From: Gammaproteobacteria bacterium
GTDB taxonomy: Bacteria > Pseudomonadota > Gammaproteobacteria > Steroidobacterales > Steroidobacteraceae
Length of the DNA stretch: 42,571 nucleotides
Direction: 5' to 3'
Assembly (NCBI GenBank): GCA_003132025.1
Contig: PKWJ01000018.1
Coordinates: 419 to 42,989, forward strand
Made by a program: the position numbers and the translations under genes. This document shows positions 23,647 through 32,414 of this stretch, in pieces (the stretch's first letter is position 1; each line of letters opens with the position of its first letter). A model generated the notes under the pieces. It was not told the origin of the DNA, ran no database searches, and worked only from the letters and a program-made list of their open reading frames with translations.

Positions 23647-25572
23647 CTAGAACGTCTGCCCGAGGCCGACATAGACCTCCAGCGCATCCCCGCCCGGCAG
23701 CCTGTGCGCCGGCAGCGCGATATCAAACCGGATCGGTCCGATGGGTGTGTAGTAACGCATGCCGACGCCATAGCCCACACTCGGCCGGCCCTGTAACGGC
23801 GTCGGATCGGTCGATACCTTGCCGGCATCGACGAATGCAGCGGCACCGAAATTGGCGCCAAAGCGCTGTCGAAACTCGATGCCGGTGGCTACCAGGTCGG
23901 TGCCGCCGGTGGGAATCGGCTGCGAGGGCGGAGCCGGAGTGACCGGATTTGGATCGGCGGGGGTCGCCGGCGGTGCAATCGGGTTATGAAAGTTCGGGCC
24001 CACCGATTGATACTTGTAACCACGCACCGTCGCGCTGCCGCCGGCATAGAAGCGCTGGTCGGGCGGCAGGCTATACGCGCTGGCGCCGAAAGCCTCGGCG
24101 AACAGGCCGCGCAGCGCGATGACGCTGCGCCCCGGCGCTGTCCAGTCAAATCGCGCCAGATCCAGATAGGTGGCCGCCGTGGACTGGAATATCACGAAGG
24201 TCGAACTCGGACGGCCTAGCGACTCGGTCGGCGCCAGTGACAGCGTCACGCGCATGCCATGCAGCGGATCGCTCAGCGGGTTGGCCAGTCCGGTGCTGTC
24301 GTATTTCGCGGTGATCGGCAGCGCAATCAGCGTGTAGTAGAAATTGGCGCCGTTATAGTAATCGGCGGCTTGCTGGAAAATCGTCTCCTTTTCAATGTTC
24401 ACGCCGACCGCCACGTTCCATAGCGGCGACAGCTTACGGCTGACGCTCACCCCGGCCAGCTGCGCGGTCTGATCGTAGGCGATCAGATCCTGCTTGAGTG
24501 CCGTCAGGTTGTACTGCAGCGTCTGGTCGGGCCGGCCAAAATCCGGCTTGTTCAGCTGCGCCGTAAGGTCGTAGCCCAGGCCGGTGGTATCGCTGCCGCC
24601 CCAGTTCGTGACGGTGGCAGTGAGATTGAGCAGTTCGGCATTGCCGAACACGTTGCGATCGGTCCAGGTGAAGCCGCCGCTGCCGCCCAGATCGCTCGAG
24701 TATGCCGCGGTCACGCTGACCGCGTGGCGCTTGCGCTCCTGCACCTCGAACGTGACCGGAATGATGCCGTCCTTCACCTCGGATTCCTTGGGCAGATGCA
24801 CCGTAATGCCGGAAAACGTGCCCAGCGCCAGCAGGTTGGTACGCGCACGCTCGATCTTGCTCGGGCTGTACTGCTCGCCCGCGCGCAGCTTCAGACGCTT
24901 TTGCAGGAACGCTTCGTTGAGGCGCTTCATGCCCTCAAAGTGAATGGCGCCGAGCTGGTACACGCCCCCGGGGGTGACCTTGAAACTCACGTCCAGCTCC
25001 TTCTCCTGCGGTTTCTGGTAGGCGACCGGATCATCGACCTTGGCGAACGCATGGCCTTCCTCCTGCATCGCGTTCAGCAGCCGTTCACCGGCAGCGATCA
25101 CGGCTGCCGCCGCAGCGGGCGCGCCGCTCTCCAGTGCAAACGCGGCACGCGCCTTGGCGCTGACGTCGCCGTCGATGCTGACCTGGCCCAAGTGGTAGAG
25201 CGGCCCGGTCTCGACGTTGATCTGTACCGGCGCTTTAGTGCTCGCCGGCAGCGCTTCCAGCGCCGCCGGCAATGCGGGATCATCCAGCGCCCGGCCGCTG
25301 ATGGTGATGCTCAGGCGCGACTCGTAATAGCCGAAGCTCTCGAGCACGGTGCGCAGCCGCTCATATTCCGCACCCGCGCGGCCGATCAGTGCAAATGGCC
25401 CGGCCGGTGCCGAGGTGCGCAGCGATTCCAGCTGCGAGCTGGCCTTCAGCGCCGCATCCAGCGCACCGTGGCCGGTGCCCTCGATGTGCAGCGTGTAGGG
25501 CTGCGGGTCGGCGGCGCGCACCGCCGGCGCCGCCAGCAATGCCGTAATCAGGATCGATGCCGTGAACCGCAT
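23647..25572 (-). CDS. tamA: Outer-membrane assembly protein TamA
   Basis: 641 residues from the ATG at 25572, where a signal peptide begins (MRFTASILITALLAAPAVRAAD); upstream ATGs extend into a non-conserved region. Three POTRA domains (about 22-260) are followed by the Omp85 16-strand barrel. The lid-loop motif VRGY occurs in SATVRGYKYQSVGPN, and a Pro-rich insertion (NPIAPPATPADPNPVTPAPP) follows it. The C-terminus ends YVGLGQTF with the usual aromatic. TamA and TamB form one complex across the envelope, and here they form one operon. Confidence 0.95.
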   Translation of the reverse strand: MRFTASILITALLAAPAVRAADPQPYTLHIEGTGHGALDAALKASSQLESLRTSAPAGPFALIGRAGAEYERLRTVLESFGYYESRLSITISGRALDDPALPAALEALPASTKAPVQINVETGPLYHLGQVSIDGDVSAKARAAFALESGAPAAAAAVIAAGERLLNAMQEEGHAFAKVDDPVAYQKPQEKELDVSFKVTPGGVYQLGAIHFEGMKRLNEAFLQKRLKLRAGEQYSPSKIERARTNLLALGTFSGITVHLPKESEVKDGIIPVTFEVQERKRHAVSVTAAYSSDLGGSGGFTWTDRNVFGNAELLNLTATVTNWGGSDTTGLGYDLTAQLNKPDFGRPDQTLQYNLTALKQDLIAYDQTAQLAGVSVSRKLSPLWNVAVGVNIEKETIFQQAADYYNGANFYYTLIALPITAKYDSTGLANPLSDPLHGMRVTLSLAPTESLGRPSSTFVIFQSTAATYLDLARFDWTAPGRSVIALRGLFAEAFGASAYSLPPDQRFYAGGSATVRGYKYQSVGPNFHNPIAPPATPADPNPVTPAPPSQPIPTGGTDLVATGIEFRQRFGANFGAAAFVDAGKVSTDPTPLQGRPSVGYGVGMRYYTPIGPIRFDIALPAHRLPGGDALEVYVGLGQTF

Positions 25573-25663
25573 GGCGATAGTATGGTCCGTAATCCCCATC
25601 ATGCCGGCTGGCCGGCCGGGGCGCACTACGCGGCCGGCGCCGGAATGCGTAGGACTTTGGCGC

Positions 25664-26857
25664 CTAATCGAGCGCCTGCTGCAGGTCGGCCTTCAGGTCC
25701 TGCACATCTTCGATGCCCACCGACAGCCGGCATAGCGTGTCGGTGATCCCGAGCGCCTCGCGCGCCGCACGCGGCACGCTGGCGTGGGTCATGATGGCCG
25801 GATGTTCGATCAGGCTCTCCACCCCGCCGAGCGACTCGGCCAGGGCGAACACCTGGCAACGCTCCAGGAACCGCTTCGCGTCCGTAAGGCCGCCATTGAG
25901 CTCGATCGAGATCATGCCGCCGAAGGCGCCGCGTCCATTCGGATCGCGCATCTGCGAGCGCGCCAGCGCATGCTGCGGATGCGAGGCCAGCCCCGGATAG
26001 TGCACCGTTCCCACCTTGGCATGGCGCTCGAGAAAGGCGCCCAGCTCCAGTGCGTTCTCGCAGTGACGTTGCATGCGCAGTGCCAGCGTCTTCAGCCCGC
26101 GCAGCGCCAGGAACGAATCGAACGGTCCGGCCACCGCGCCCACCGAATTCTGCAGAAACGCCAGCCGCTCAGCCAGCTCGGGGTTATCACCCACCACCAG
26201 CACGCCGTTAACGACATCTGAGTGGCCACTCAGGTACTTGGTTCCCGAGTGCATCACCACGTCGAAGCCGGCCGACAGCGGCCGCTGCAGATAGGGGGTG
26301 GCGAAGGTGTTGTCGGCTGCGGCCAGGATGTGATGCCGCCCGGCAATGGTGGCGATCGCCCCGAGGTCCGCCAGCTTGAGCATCGGATTGCTGGGCGTCT
26401 CCACCCAGATCAGGCGCGTCGCCGGCCCGATCGCCGCCTGCACCTGTGCAATGTCGCGCATATCGACGAACGAGAATTTCAGTCCGGCGGACGACTCGCG
26501 CACGCGGCTGAACAGCCGCCGGCTGCCGCCGTACAAGTCGTCCGAGGCGATCACGTGATCGCCCGGCGACAGCAGTTCGAGCAACGTTGCAGTCGCCGCC
26601 AGTCCGGAAGCGAAGGCAAATCCGCGCGTGCCGTCCTCCAGATCGGCGATGCAGCGCTCGTAGGCGAAGCGCGTCGGATTCTGGCTGCGCGAGTATTCGA
26701 AGCCCTGGTGCACCCCGGGGCTGCTCTGCACGTAGGTGGAGGTGGCATAGATCGGCGGCATGACCGCGCCGGTGCTCGGATCCGGCGTCTGGCCGGCATG
26801 GATGGTGCGGGTGGCGAATGCCGTGCGCGGCGGTCCGGATGACGGATGCTTGCTCAT
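25664..26857 (-). CDS. PLP-dependent cystathionine gamma-lyase/gamma-synthase
   Basis: 397 residues from the ATG at 26857. This is a Cys/Met-metabolism PLP enzyme: FATRTIHAGQTPDPSTGAVMPPIYATSTY at the start, EYSRSQNPTRFAYE, GLAATATLLELL, WVETPSNPMLKL, the PLP lysine in HSGTKYLSGHSD, and SLGGVESLIEHPA. Sequence alone does not separate gamma-lyase (cystathionine to cysteine) from gamma-synthase (MetB). The gene directly upstream encodes a cystathionine beta-synthase, 25 bases away, which favours gamma-lyase and reverse transsulfuration from homocysteine to cysteine. Confidence 0.92.
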   Translation of the reverse strand: MSKHPSSGPPRTAFATRTIHAGQTPDPSTGAVMPPIYATSTYVQSSPGVHQGFEYSRSQNPTRFAYERCIADLEDGTRGFAFASGLAATATLLELLSPGDHVIASDDLYGGSRRLFSRVRESSAGLKFSFVDMRDIAQVQAAIGPATRLIWVETPSNPMLKLADLGAIATIAGRHHILAAADNTFATPYLQRPLSAGFDVVMHSGTKYLSGHSDVVNGVLVVGDNPELAERLAFLQNSVGAVAGPFDSFLALRGLKTLALRMQRHCENALELGAFLERHAKVGTVHYPGLASHPQHALARSQMRDPNGRGAFGGMISIELNGGLTDAKRFLERCQVFALAESLGGVESLIEHPAIMTHASVPRAAREALGITDTLCRLSVGIEDVQDLKADLQQALD

Positions 26858-26882
26858 AGTCTCCACTTTGGATTCGGGCTGG

Positions 26883-28262
26883 CTAAAGCTGCTTGCGCAG
26901 ATAATTGAGCAGGTCGATGCGTGTGATCAAACCGACGAAGCGGCCCTGCTCGGCGACGATCGCCACGTGGTCGCGCTGGAAGATCGGCAGCAGGTCGTTG
27001 ATCGGCGCATCGTGCTCGATGGTCTCCAGGTCGGTCACCATCGCGGTGCTGACCGGATCCCCAAAACGCGACGGGTCGGTATGCAGATGCATCACCAGGT
27101 CCGATTCGTCCACGATACCGATCACCTGCTCGCCCTGCATCACCGGGATCTGCGACACATCGAACAGTTTCATGCGCCGATAGGCCTGCATCAACGTGTC
27201 GTCGCGCGACAACGTCACTGCACCGCCCTCCTGGTAGCGCCGTACGATCAGATCCAGCAGATTACCGAACCGCGGCCGCTCCAGCAGGCCCTGATCGAAC
27301 ATCCAGAAATCGTTGTACATCTTGGTCAGGTACTTGTTGCCGCTGTCGGGCACCAGCGTGACCACCCGTTTGGGCGCCGTCTGCTCGCGGCAGTAATGCA
27401 GCGCCGCCGCTAGCAGCGTGCCGGTGCTTGCGCCGCCGAGGATGCCTTCCCGCGCCAGCAGGCTGCGCGCGGTATAGAAGCTCTCAGCGTCGGAGATCTC
27501 GTACGCGCGGCGCACCCGGGACAGGTCGCAGATCGACGGCACGACACCGGAACCGATGCCTTCCACCAGCCACGAGCCCGCGGCATGCTGGATTTTCCCG
27601 GTGTTCACCACGTCGATCAGCACCGAGCCCTTTGGATCCGCCAGCACCATCTCCACGTGCGGCGCGACGCGGGCGAAATAACGTGACAGGCCGGTCAGCG
27701 TGCCGCCGCTGCCGACGCCGACCACCACCGCATCGAGCATCTGTCCGGTCTGTGCCCAGATCTCCGGTCCGGTGGTCGCCTCGTGCGCCAGCGGATTGGC
27801 GGGATTGTCGAACTGGTTGACGTAGAAACTGCCGGGCGTCTCGCGCGCCAGTCGCGCCGCGCGGTCCTGGTAGTGCTCCGGATGGCCCTTGGCGACGTCG
27901 CTGCGCGTCAGGTGGATCTGCGCACCCAGTGCGCGCAGGTGCAGGATCTTCTCCTGCGACATCTTGTCCGGGATCACCAGGATCAGCCGATAGCCCTTCT
28001 GCGACGCCACCAGCGCCAGACCCAGCCCGGTATTACCCGCGGTGGCCTCGATAATCGTGTTTGGCGGATCGCCCCCGGGTCGCAGGTGGCCATCGCGCTC
28101 GGCCGCCTCGATCATCGACAGGCCGATACGGTCCTTGATCGAGCCGGTCGGATTCTGATTCTCGAGCTTGACGAACAGGCGGCAGCAGCCAGCATCGAGA
28201 TTGCGCAGTTCCAGCAGCGGCGTGTTGCCGATGGTGCCCAGCACCGACCCCTCTCGCGGCAT
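26883..28262 (-). CDS. Cystathionine beta-synthase with C-terminal CBS-domain pair
   Basis: 459 residues. The catalytic domain (1-320) has the PLP lysine Lys43 in NPTGSIKDR, the substrate loop EATAGNTGLGLAL and the PLP phosphate loop VGSGGTLTG. Two CBS motifs (about 335-455, Bateman module) form the C-terminus: AVTLSRDDTLMQAYRRM and PINDLLPIFQRDHVAIV. It condenses serine and homocysteine to cystathionine. There is no N-terminal haem-binding segment, as usual for non-vertebrate enzymes. The ATG at 28262 has GGAG 6 bases upstream. It is cotranscribed with the gamma-lyase. A cysteine-synthase role is possible but less likely given that neighbour. Confidence 0.93.
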   Translation of the reverse strand: MPREGSVLGTIGNTPLLELRNLDAGCCRLFVKLENQNPTGSIKDRIGLSMIEAAERDGHLRPGGDPPNTIIEATAGNTGLGLALVASQKGYRLILVIPDKMSQEKILHLRALGAQIHLTRSDVAKGHPEHYQDRAARLARETPGSFYVNQFDNPANPLAHEATTGPEIWAQTGQMLDAVVVGVGSGGTLTGLSRYFARVAPHVEMVLADPKGSVLIDVVNTGKIQHAAGSWLVEGIGSGVVPSICDLSRVRRAYEISDAESFYTARSLLAREGILGGASTGTLLAAALHYCREQTAPKRVVTLVPDSGNKYLTKMYNDFWMFDQGLLERPRFGNLLDLIVRRYQEGGAVTLSRDDTLMQAYRRMKLFDVSQIPVMQGEQVIGIVDESDLVMHLHTDPSRFGDPVSTAMVTDLETIEHDAPINDLLPIFQRDHVAIVAEQGRFVGLITRIDLLNYLRKQL

Positions 28263-28342
28263 AGGTTCTCCGGCCTAGAAGTCAGGGGTCGGAAGCGTAG
28301 CACGCGCTGCCGGCGGGGAGCGGCGCCCATCTGGCGGACACG

Positions 28343-28469
28343 ATTCCTCAGTTGTTGCCACCCTGCTACGGAGCGGCGCGCATCGGGTAACCGCCAATCC
28401 TCCATTCTTGCCACCCTGCTACGGAGCAGCACGCATCGGGCAACCGCGAATCCTCAGTTCTTGCCACCC
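28343..28469. repeat. 53-base tandem repeat, about 2.4 units
   Basis: A unit beginning TTGCCACCCTGCTACGGAGC occurs at 28355-28407 and again at 28408-28460 with about six substitutions. A partial copy starts at 28461 (TTGCCACCC), and the sequence before the first unit (28343-28354) looks like the end of another unit. The last copy overlaps the stop codon and last codons of the lipoprotein gene, so the array seems to have arisen by duplicating the 3' end of that gene and adjacent bases. No function is evident. Confidence 0.8.
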
Positions 28470-28957
28470 GGGGGCGGGGACGGCGGCGACTGGCTATTGG
28501 CACCCTGGCCATTGGCCCCCTGGCCCGCCGGCATCCTGGCCGGGGGTAACAACTGCTTGGCCTCCTCGGGGGTCAACTTGCGGAATGCCACGATCGGCAC
28601 GCGCATTGGGGTGGCATCATCACGCACCACCAGGTAATCGCCGCCGTCGCCGCACAGCCTGCCGTCGTGATCGGAGTCCTCGAAGCCCACGCGCTGTTTG
28701 AAATTAAGCTCCGGGACCGGCTCGAACAATTTCAGCAGGTAAGCGTCCTTGCGCAGCGGCGCGTACACGATCAGCGTCGACGCATCGACCACCACCCAGT
28801 CCGACACCGAGCTCATGAAAACGCAGGCGTCGGTGCCCGGCAAGGGCGCGGCGGCCGGATGCGATCCGGTCGCGGTGGTGGAACAGGCCGCGGCCGCCAG
28901 TGCCGCCAGGGCAGCTGCCAAGCGTGCGGTGCGGTCAATCGGTCCTTTGAGCATCAT
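28454..28957 (-). CDS. Putative lipoprotein, possibly DUF6491-like
   Basis: 167 residues. The hydrophobic start (LAAALAALAAAAC-STT) has a weak lipobox ending at Cys25, so lipid attachment is plausible. The mature part has CVFMSSVSDWVVVDASTLIVYAPLRKDAYLLKLFEPVPEL and DHDGRLCGDGGDYLVVRD, a pattern I associate with DUF6491 proteins, but I am not certain. The C-terminus is Pro/Gly-rich with a GQGANGQGANSQ repeat. It starts nine bases after motB and probably belongs to the mot transcript. Function unknown. Confidence 0.75.
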   Translation of the reverse strand: MMLKGPIDRTARLAAALAALAAAACSTTATGSHPAAAPLPGTDACVFMSSVSDWVVVDASTLIVYAPLRKDAYLLKLFEPVPELNFKQRVGFEDSDHDGRLCGDGGDYLVVRDDATPMRVPIVAFRKLTPEEAKQLLPPARMPAGQGANGQGANSQSPPSPPPGGKN

Positions 28958-28966
28958 TCCCGGATT

Positions 28967-30004
28967 CTACTTAGGGCCAGCTGGCGGCGCATCTGCGCCG
29001 GCGGGAGTGGCGCCGGTCGCCACGGGGCTGGGCGCGTCCGAGGCTGGCGGCGTGCCTGGGCCCGGTGCCGCGCTGGCGTGCTCCGGCATGGCGTCGGTCT
29101 TGAGTGCGCTTTCGTCGGCTTCCTTGGTCATCACGATGATACTGATCCGGCGATTGATCGGATTGCGTGAGTTTTCCTTGTCGAACAGCACCGACGACGA
29201 CAGTCCCACCACGCGCGACACTTTGTCGAGCGCCAGCCCCCCGCCCTCGAGCGCACGGCGGGCCGCGTTGGCACGATCGGCCGACAAGTCCCAGTTGGTA
29301 TAGCCGCCCACCGACACGTAGGCAGTGGTGTCGGTGTGGCCGGACAGGCTGATGCGATTGGGCACCGAATTCAGATACGGGGCCAGCTCGTGCAGGATGG
29401 TATAGGTGTAGTCCTTGAGCTTGGCGCTGCCCAGATCGAACATCGGCCGGTTCTGCGAATCGACGATCTGGATGCGCAGCCCCTCGGGCGTGATGTCGAG
29501 CAGCAGCTGATCCTTGAACGGCCTGAGTGCCTGACTGTGATCGATGGCCTCGCGCAGCTGCGCCATCAGCGACTCGAGTTTCTTGCGGTCGGCCTCGCTG
29601 GCGATCTTCTTCGCCTGGTCGATGTCGGGTGCCGCCTTGTCGACCGTGGCCGGGGTGTCGCGCGGCGTGCCCAGCCCGGTGGACAGCGCGCTGGCGGACT
29701 TGCGCGCATCGAGTGCGCCGCGCAGATTGATCACGCTGGTGCTGGCGCCTCCGGGGCCCATCTGGCCCATCGAGGCGCGCGGCGACTTGCCCTGCTGCAT
29801 GCTTGGATTCTTGAAGTAATCAAAGATCGCTGCGCGCTCCTCCTTCGACACCGAGGCGATCAGCCACATCACCATGAAGAACGCCATCATCGCGGTCACG
29901 AAGTCGGCATAGGCGACCTTCCAGGCGCCGCCATGATGGGCATTGGCGGCTTTCTTGGGCCGTTTGACGATCAGGATCGGGCGCTCGCCCTGCGGTGCGT
30001 TCAC
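28967..30004 (-). CDS. motB: Flagellar stator protein MotB
   Basis: 345 residues from a GTG at 30004 that overlaps the motA stop (GTGA); an upstream extension lies inside motA and is rejected. The start RPILIVKRPKK and AHHGGAWKVAYADFVTAMMAFFMVMWLI, with proton-binding Asp34, is the single TM helix of proton-driven MotB. A plug and linker follow, then the OmpA-like peptidoglycan-binding domain (LSGHTDTTAY, WDLSADRANAARRAL, NRRISIIV). The last 40 residues are a Pro/Ala/Gly-rich tail. It anchors the stator to peptidoglycan around the flagellar motor. Confidence 0.96.
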   Translation of the reverse strand: MNAPQGERPILIVKRPKKAANAHHGGAWKVAYADFVTAMMAFFMVMWLIASVSKEERAAIFDYFKNPSMQQGKSPRASMGQMGPGGASTSVINLRGALDARKSASALSTGLGTPRDTPATVDKAAPDIDQAKKIASEADRKKLESLMAQLREAIDHSQALRPFKDQLLLDITPEGLRIQIVDSQNRPMFDLGSAKLKDYTYTILHELAPYLNSVPNRISLSGHTDTTAYVSVGGYTNWDLSADRANAARRALEGGGLALDKVSRVVGLSSSVLFDKENSRNPINRRISIIVMTKEADESALKTDAMPEHASAAPGPGTPPASDAPSPVATGATPAGADAPPAGPK

Positions 30005-30888
30005 GCCGGCGCAGCCTCTTTCTGCGGCTCCTTCTTCTTGCCCTTGAGATGGTTCTCGAGATCGGCAAAGGTCGGCCGCACATCCGACCACAGCAGCTTA
30101 CGCGCGAATTCCACCGCTACCGGCGGCGCATAGCCGCGCACGCTCGCCACCAGCGCCATCTTCACCACCTCGAACGCCTTGCCCTCCTCGTGCACGCGGT
30201 GCTCGATCGCGGCCGCGATCGGACCGATGAAACCGTAGGCCACCAGGATACCCAGGAAGGTGCCGACCAGCGCCGCGCCGACCTTGCGGCCGATGGTGCC
30301 GGTATCGGCGCCATCGATCGAGGCCATGGTGTCCACGATACCCAGCACCGCCGCCACGATGCCAAAGCCCGGCAGCGCATCGGCGACGCGCTGTACCGCA
30401 TGCGCCGGCTGCTGCGCTTCCTGGTGATGCGTCTCGAGCTCGTATTCCAGCAGGCTTTCGAGCTCGTGCGGATCGAGATTACCGCCTACGATCAGGCGCA
30501 GACAGTCGGTGATGAATTCGATCATGTGATGATCGGCAAGAATGCGCGGATAGTCGGTGAACATCTTGCTCTTTTCAGGCTGTTCGATGTCCGCCTCGAT
30601 CGCCAGCATGCCGGACTTACGGATCTTCACCAGGATGTCGTAGAGCAGCTTGAGCAGATCGACGTAATCCTCGCGCTTGTAGCGCGGACCCTTGACCAGC
30701 CCCAGGGCGGCGGCGAACGATCCTTTCACCACCTTGATCGGATTACTGGTGACGAACGCTCCGAACGCGGAGCCGACGATGATGATGACTTCGCCCGGAT
30801 GCCACAGCAGCAGCAGGCTGCCGCCCTCCATCAGAAAGCTGCCGCAGACGCACAGCAGAACGATGACCGAGCCGATGAGGGTAAACAT
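30001..30888 (-). CDS. motA: Flagellar stator protein MotA
   Basis: 295 residues, typical for proteobacterial MotA. TM helices 1-2 are at the start (TLIGSVIVLLCVCGSFLMEGG, EVIIIVGSAFGAFV), a cytoplasmic loop follows, and TM3-4 carry the signatures LPGFGIVAAVLGIVDTM and GTFLGILVAYGFIGPIA. MotA and MotB form the proton channel that turns the flagellum. The ATG lacks a visible Shine-Dalgarno sequence but sits 44 bases after a strong sigma-28 promoter. The stop overlaps the motB GTG. Confidence 0.96.
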   Translation of the reverse strand: MFTLIGSVIVLLCVCGSFLMEGGSLLLLWHPGEVIIIVGSAFGAFVTSNPIKVVKGSFAAALGLVKGPRYKREDYVDLLKLLYDILVKIRKSGMLAIEADIEQPEKSKMFTDYPRILADHHMIEFITDCLRLIVGGNLDPHELESLLEYELETHHQEAQQPAHAVQRVADALPGFGIVAAVLGIVDTMASIDGADTGTIGRKVGAALVGTFLGILVAYGFIGPIAAAIEHRVHEEGKAFEVVKMALVASVRGYAPPVAVEFARKLLWSDVRPTFADLENHLKGKKKEPQKEAAPA

Positions 30889-30931
30889 GCGCGATGCGAC
30901 TACCGGTAGCCCGAAGCGGTCCCAACCAAGG

Positions 30932-30958
30932 CTATCGGCCGCGCGGCGGCTTTCTTGA
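30932..30958 (-). promoter_or_regulatory. Sigma-28 (FliA) promoter of motAB
   Basis: Read on the minus strand, TCAAGAAA, 11 bases, then GCCGATAG. This matches the flagellar sigma-28 consensus TCAAG(TTT)-N11-GCCGATAA, with seven of eight bases in the -10. It lies 44 bases upstream of the motA ATG, leaving a 5' leader of about 36 bases. It implies late-class flagellar control of the stator genes. Confidence 0.85.
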
Positions 30959-31015
30959 AGCCCGAAAAACGGCTATGTGACTGATACGGTGGGTTGTTTT
31001 CGCGGTAACGCGGAT

Positions 31016-31036
31016 GCGAACTGTGACTCAGTTCGC
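31016..31036 (-). terminator. Stem-loop downstream of galU
   Basis: GCGAACTG (31016-31023) and CAGTTCGC (31029-31036) form a perfect 8-base stem with a 5-base loop, about 40 bases after the galU stop. A GC-rich palindrome GCGGCGCGCCGC lies between. No U-tract follows on the minus strand, so termination may need Rho. Confidence 0.45.
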
Positions 31037-31073
31037 AGCGCGAAGCGGCGCGCCGCGTCGGCTGACGGGACTC

Positions 31074-31961
31074 TCAATCGTCCAGGGTTGCCGCGAGCTG
31101 CTTCAGGTAGGCGTGAAAATCCTTGCCTAGTGACGGATGGGCCAGCGACAGCTCGACCGTCGCCTTGAGGTAACCGAGTTTGCTGCCGCAGTCGAAGCGA
31201 CGGCCGCTGAAGCGGTGCGCATAGACCGGCTCACGCTGCAGCAGTCGTGCGATGCCGTCGGTCAGCTGGATCTCGCCGCCCGCACCCTGCCCGACGCGCT
31301 CCAGCTCTTCGAATATTGTCGGCGTCAGCACGTAGCGGCCGACCACCGCCAGCGTCGACGGCGCCACCGCCGGCTTGGGTTTCTCGACGATGCTCTTGAT
31401 GCGGCTGACGATGCCATCGCCGGCCTCGACCTCGACGATGCCGTACTTGTCGGTATCGCGTTTCGGCACCTCCTCGACCCCGAGCACGCTGGCGCCACGG
31501 GCGCTGAAAGTCTCCGTCATCTGCTTCAGGCACGGCACCTCGGCGTCGATCAGATCATCCGCCAGATGCACGAAGAACGGCACGTCTCCCACCGCCGGAC
31601 GCGCGCACAGCACCGCGTGCCCCAGCCCCAGGGGCGCCGGCTGGCGGATATAAATGCACGATGCATAGCTCGGCAGCACGCTGCGCACCTGCTCGGCCAG
31701 CTCGTACTTGCCCTGCGAGTCGAGCAGCTTCTCCAGCGCGTCATCGGTATCGAAATGATCCTCGATCGCGCGCTTGGAGGACCCGGTGATGAACACCAGG
31801 CGACGAGCACCGGCGGCCAGTGCCTCGTCGACCGCGTACTGGATCAGGGGCTTGTCAACAATCGGCAACATTTCCTTCGGACTGGCCTTGGTGGCCGGCA
31901 GGAAGCGCGTGCCGCGCCCTGCCACCGGAAACACCGCGGTCCGAACCTCGGTTACAGCCAT
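31074..31961 (-). CDS. galU: UTP--glucose-1-phosphate uridylyltransferase GalU
   Basis: 295 residues, full length for bacterial GalU. The nucleotidyltransferase motif [28 protein letters not shown] is at the start, then [34 protein letters not shown] (metal-binding Asp) and the substrate loop SIVEKPKPA. It makes UDP-glucose from UTP and glucose-1-phosphate in the cytoplasm for LPS, exopolysaccharide and trehalose. It follows ihfB by 128 bases, so likely has its own promoter, which I could not define. Confidence 0.96.
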   Translation of the reverse strand: MAVTEVRTAVFPVAGRGTRFLPATKASPKEMLPIVDKPLIQYAVDEALAAGARRLVFITGSSKRAIEDHFDTDDALEKLLDSQGKYELAEQVRSVLPSYASCIYIRQPAPLGLGHAVLCARPAVGDVPFFVHLADDLIDAEVPCLKQMTETFSARGASVLGVEEVPKRDTDKYGIVEVEAGDGIVSRIKSIVEKPKPAVAPSTLAVVGRYVLTPTIFEELERVGQGAGGEIQLTDGIARLLQREPVYAHRFSGRRFDCGSKLGYLKATVELSLAHPSLGKDFHAYLKQLAATLDD

Positions 31962-32089
31962 GCCCTCGATCCTCGTGCGTGATTGATCAATGCACGGATG
32001 TTAGACCAGCACAACGGGGCTGGCGATGCGCCAATTACCATTCCGGCCAGCGGAGCAAGACTACAGGCGCCTTGCCGGCCGGCTGCGCT

Positions 32090-32392
32090 TCAATCGCGGA
32101 TCGGGCGATCGGCACCGCTGTTGACGCGCTCGCGCAGGTCTTTGCCCGGCTTGAAATGCGGCACGTATTTGCCGGCGAGCGCCACCGCCTCGCCGGTCTT
32201 TGGATTGCGTCCCTGGCGCGGCGGCCGGAAGTGCAGCGAGAAACTGCCAAAGCCGCGGATCTCGATCCGATCGCCCTGGGCCAGTGAATCGCTCATGATC
32301 TCGAGCATCTGCTTCAGTGCCAGCTCGACATCTTTCGCGGGCAGATGCTTCTGCTTCGCCGTAATGATCTCGATCAGTTCCGACTTCGTCAT
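32090..32392 (-). CDS. ihfB: Integration host factor subunit beta
   Basis: 100 residues, a DNABII protein. The start [33 protein letters not shown] and the body [31 protein letters not shown], with the DNA-intercalating proline in the RNPKTGE arm, identify IhfB rather than HU or IhfA. It binds DNA as a heterodimer with IhfA and bends it sharply. The gene lies 22 bases after rpsA, the usual gammaproteobacterial arrangement. Confidence 0.96.
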   Translation of the reverse strand: MTKSELIEIITAKQKHLPAKDVELALKQMLEIMSDSLAQGDRIEIRGFGSFSLHFRPPRQGRNPKTGEAVALAGKYVPHFKPGKDLRERVNSGADRPIRD

Positions 32393-32414
32393 GGCGTTTC
32401 CAGGTTGTGCGCGC

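Noticed and set aside
28343-28469. Tandem repeat considered as a CRISPR array
   Set aside because: Two units abut with no unique spacers and no cas genes are nearby.
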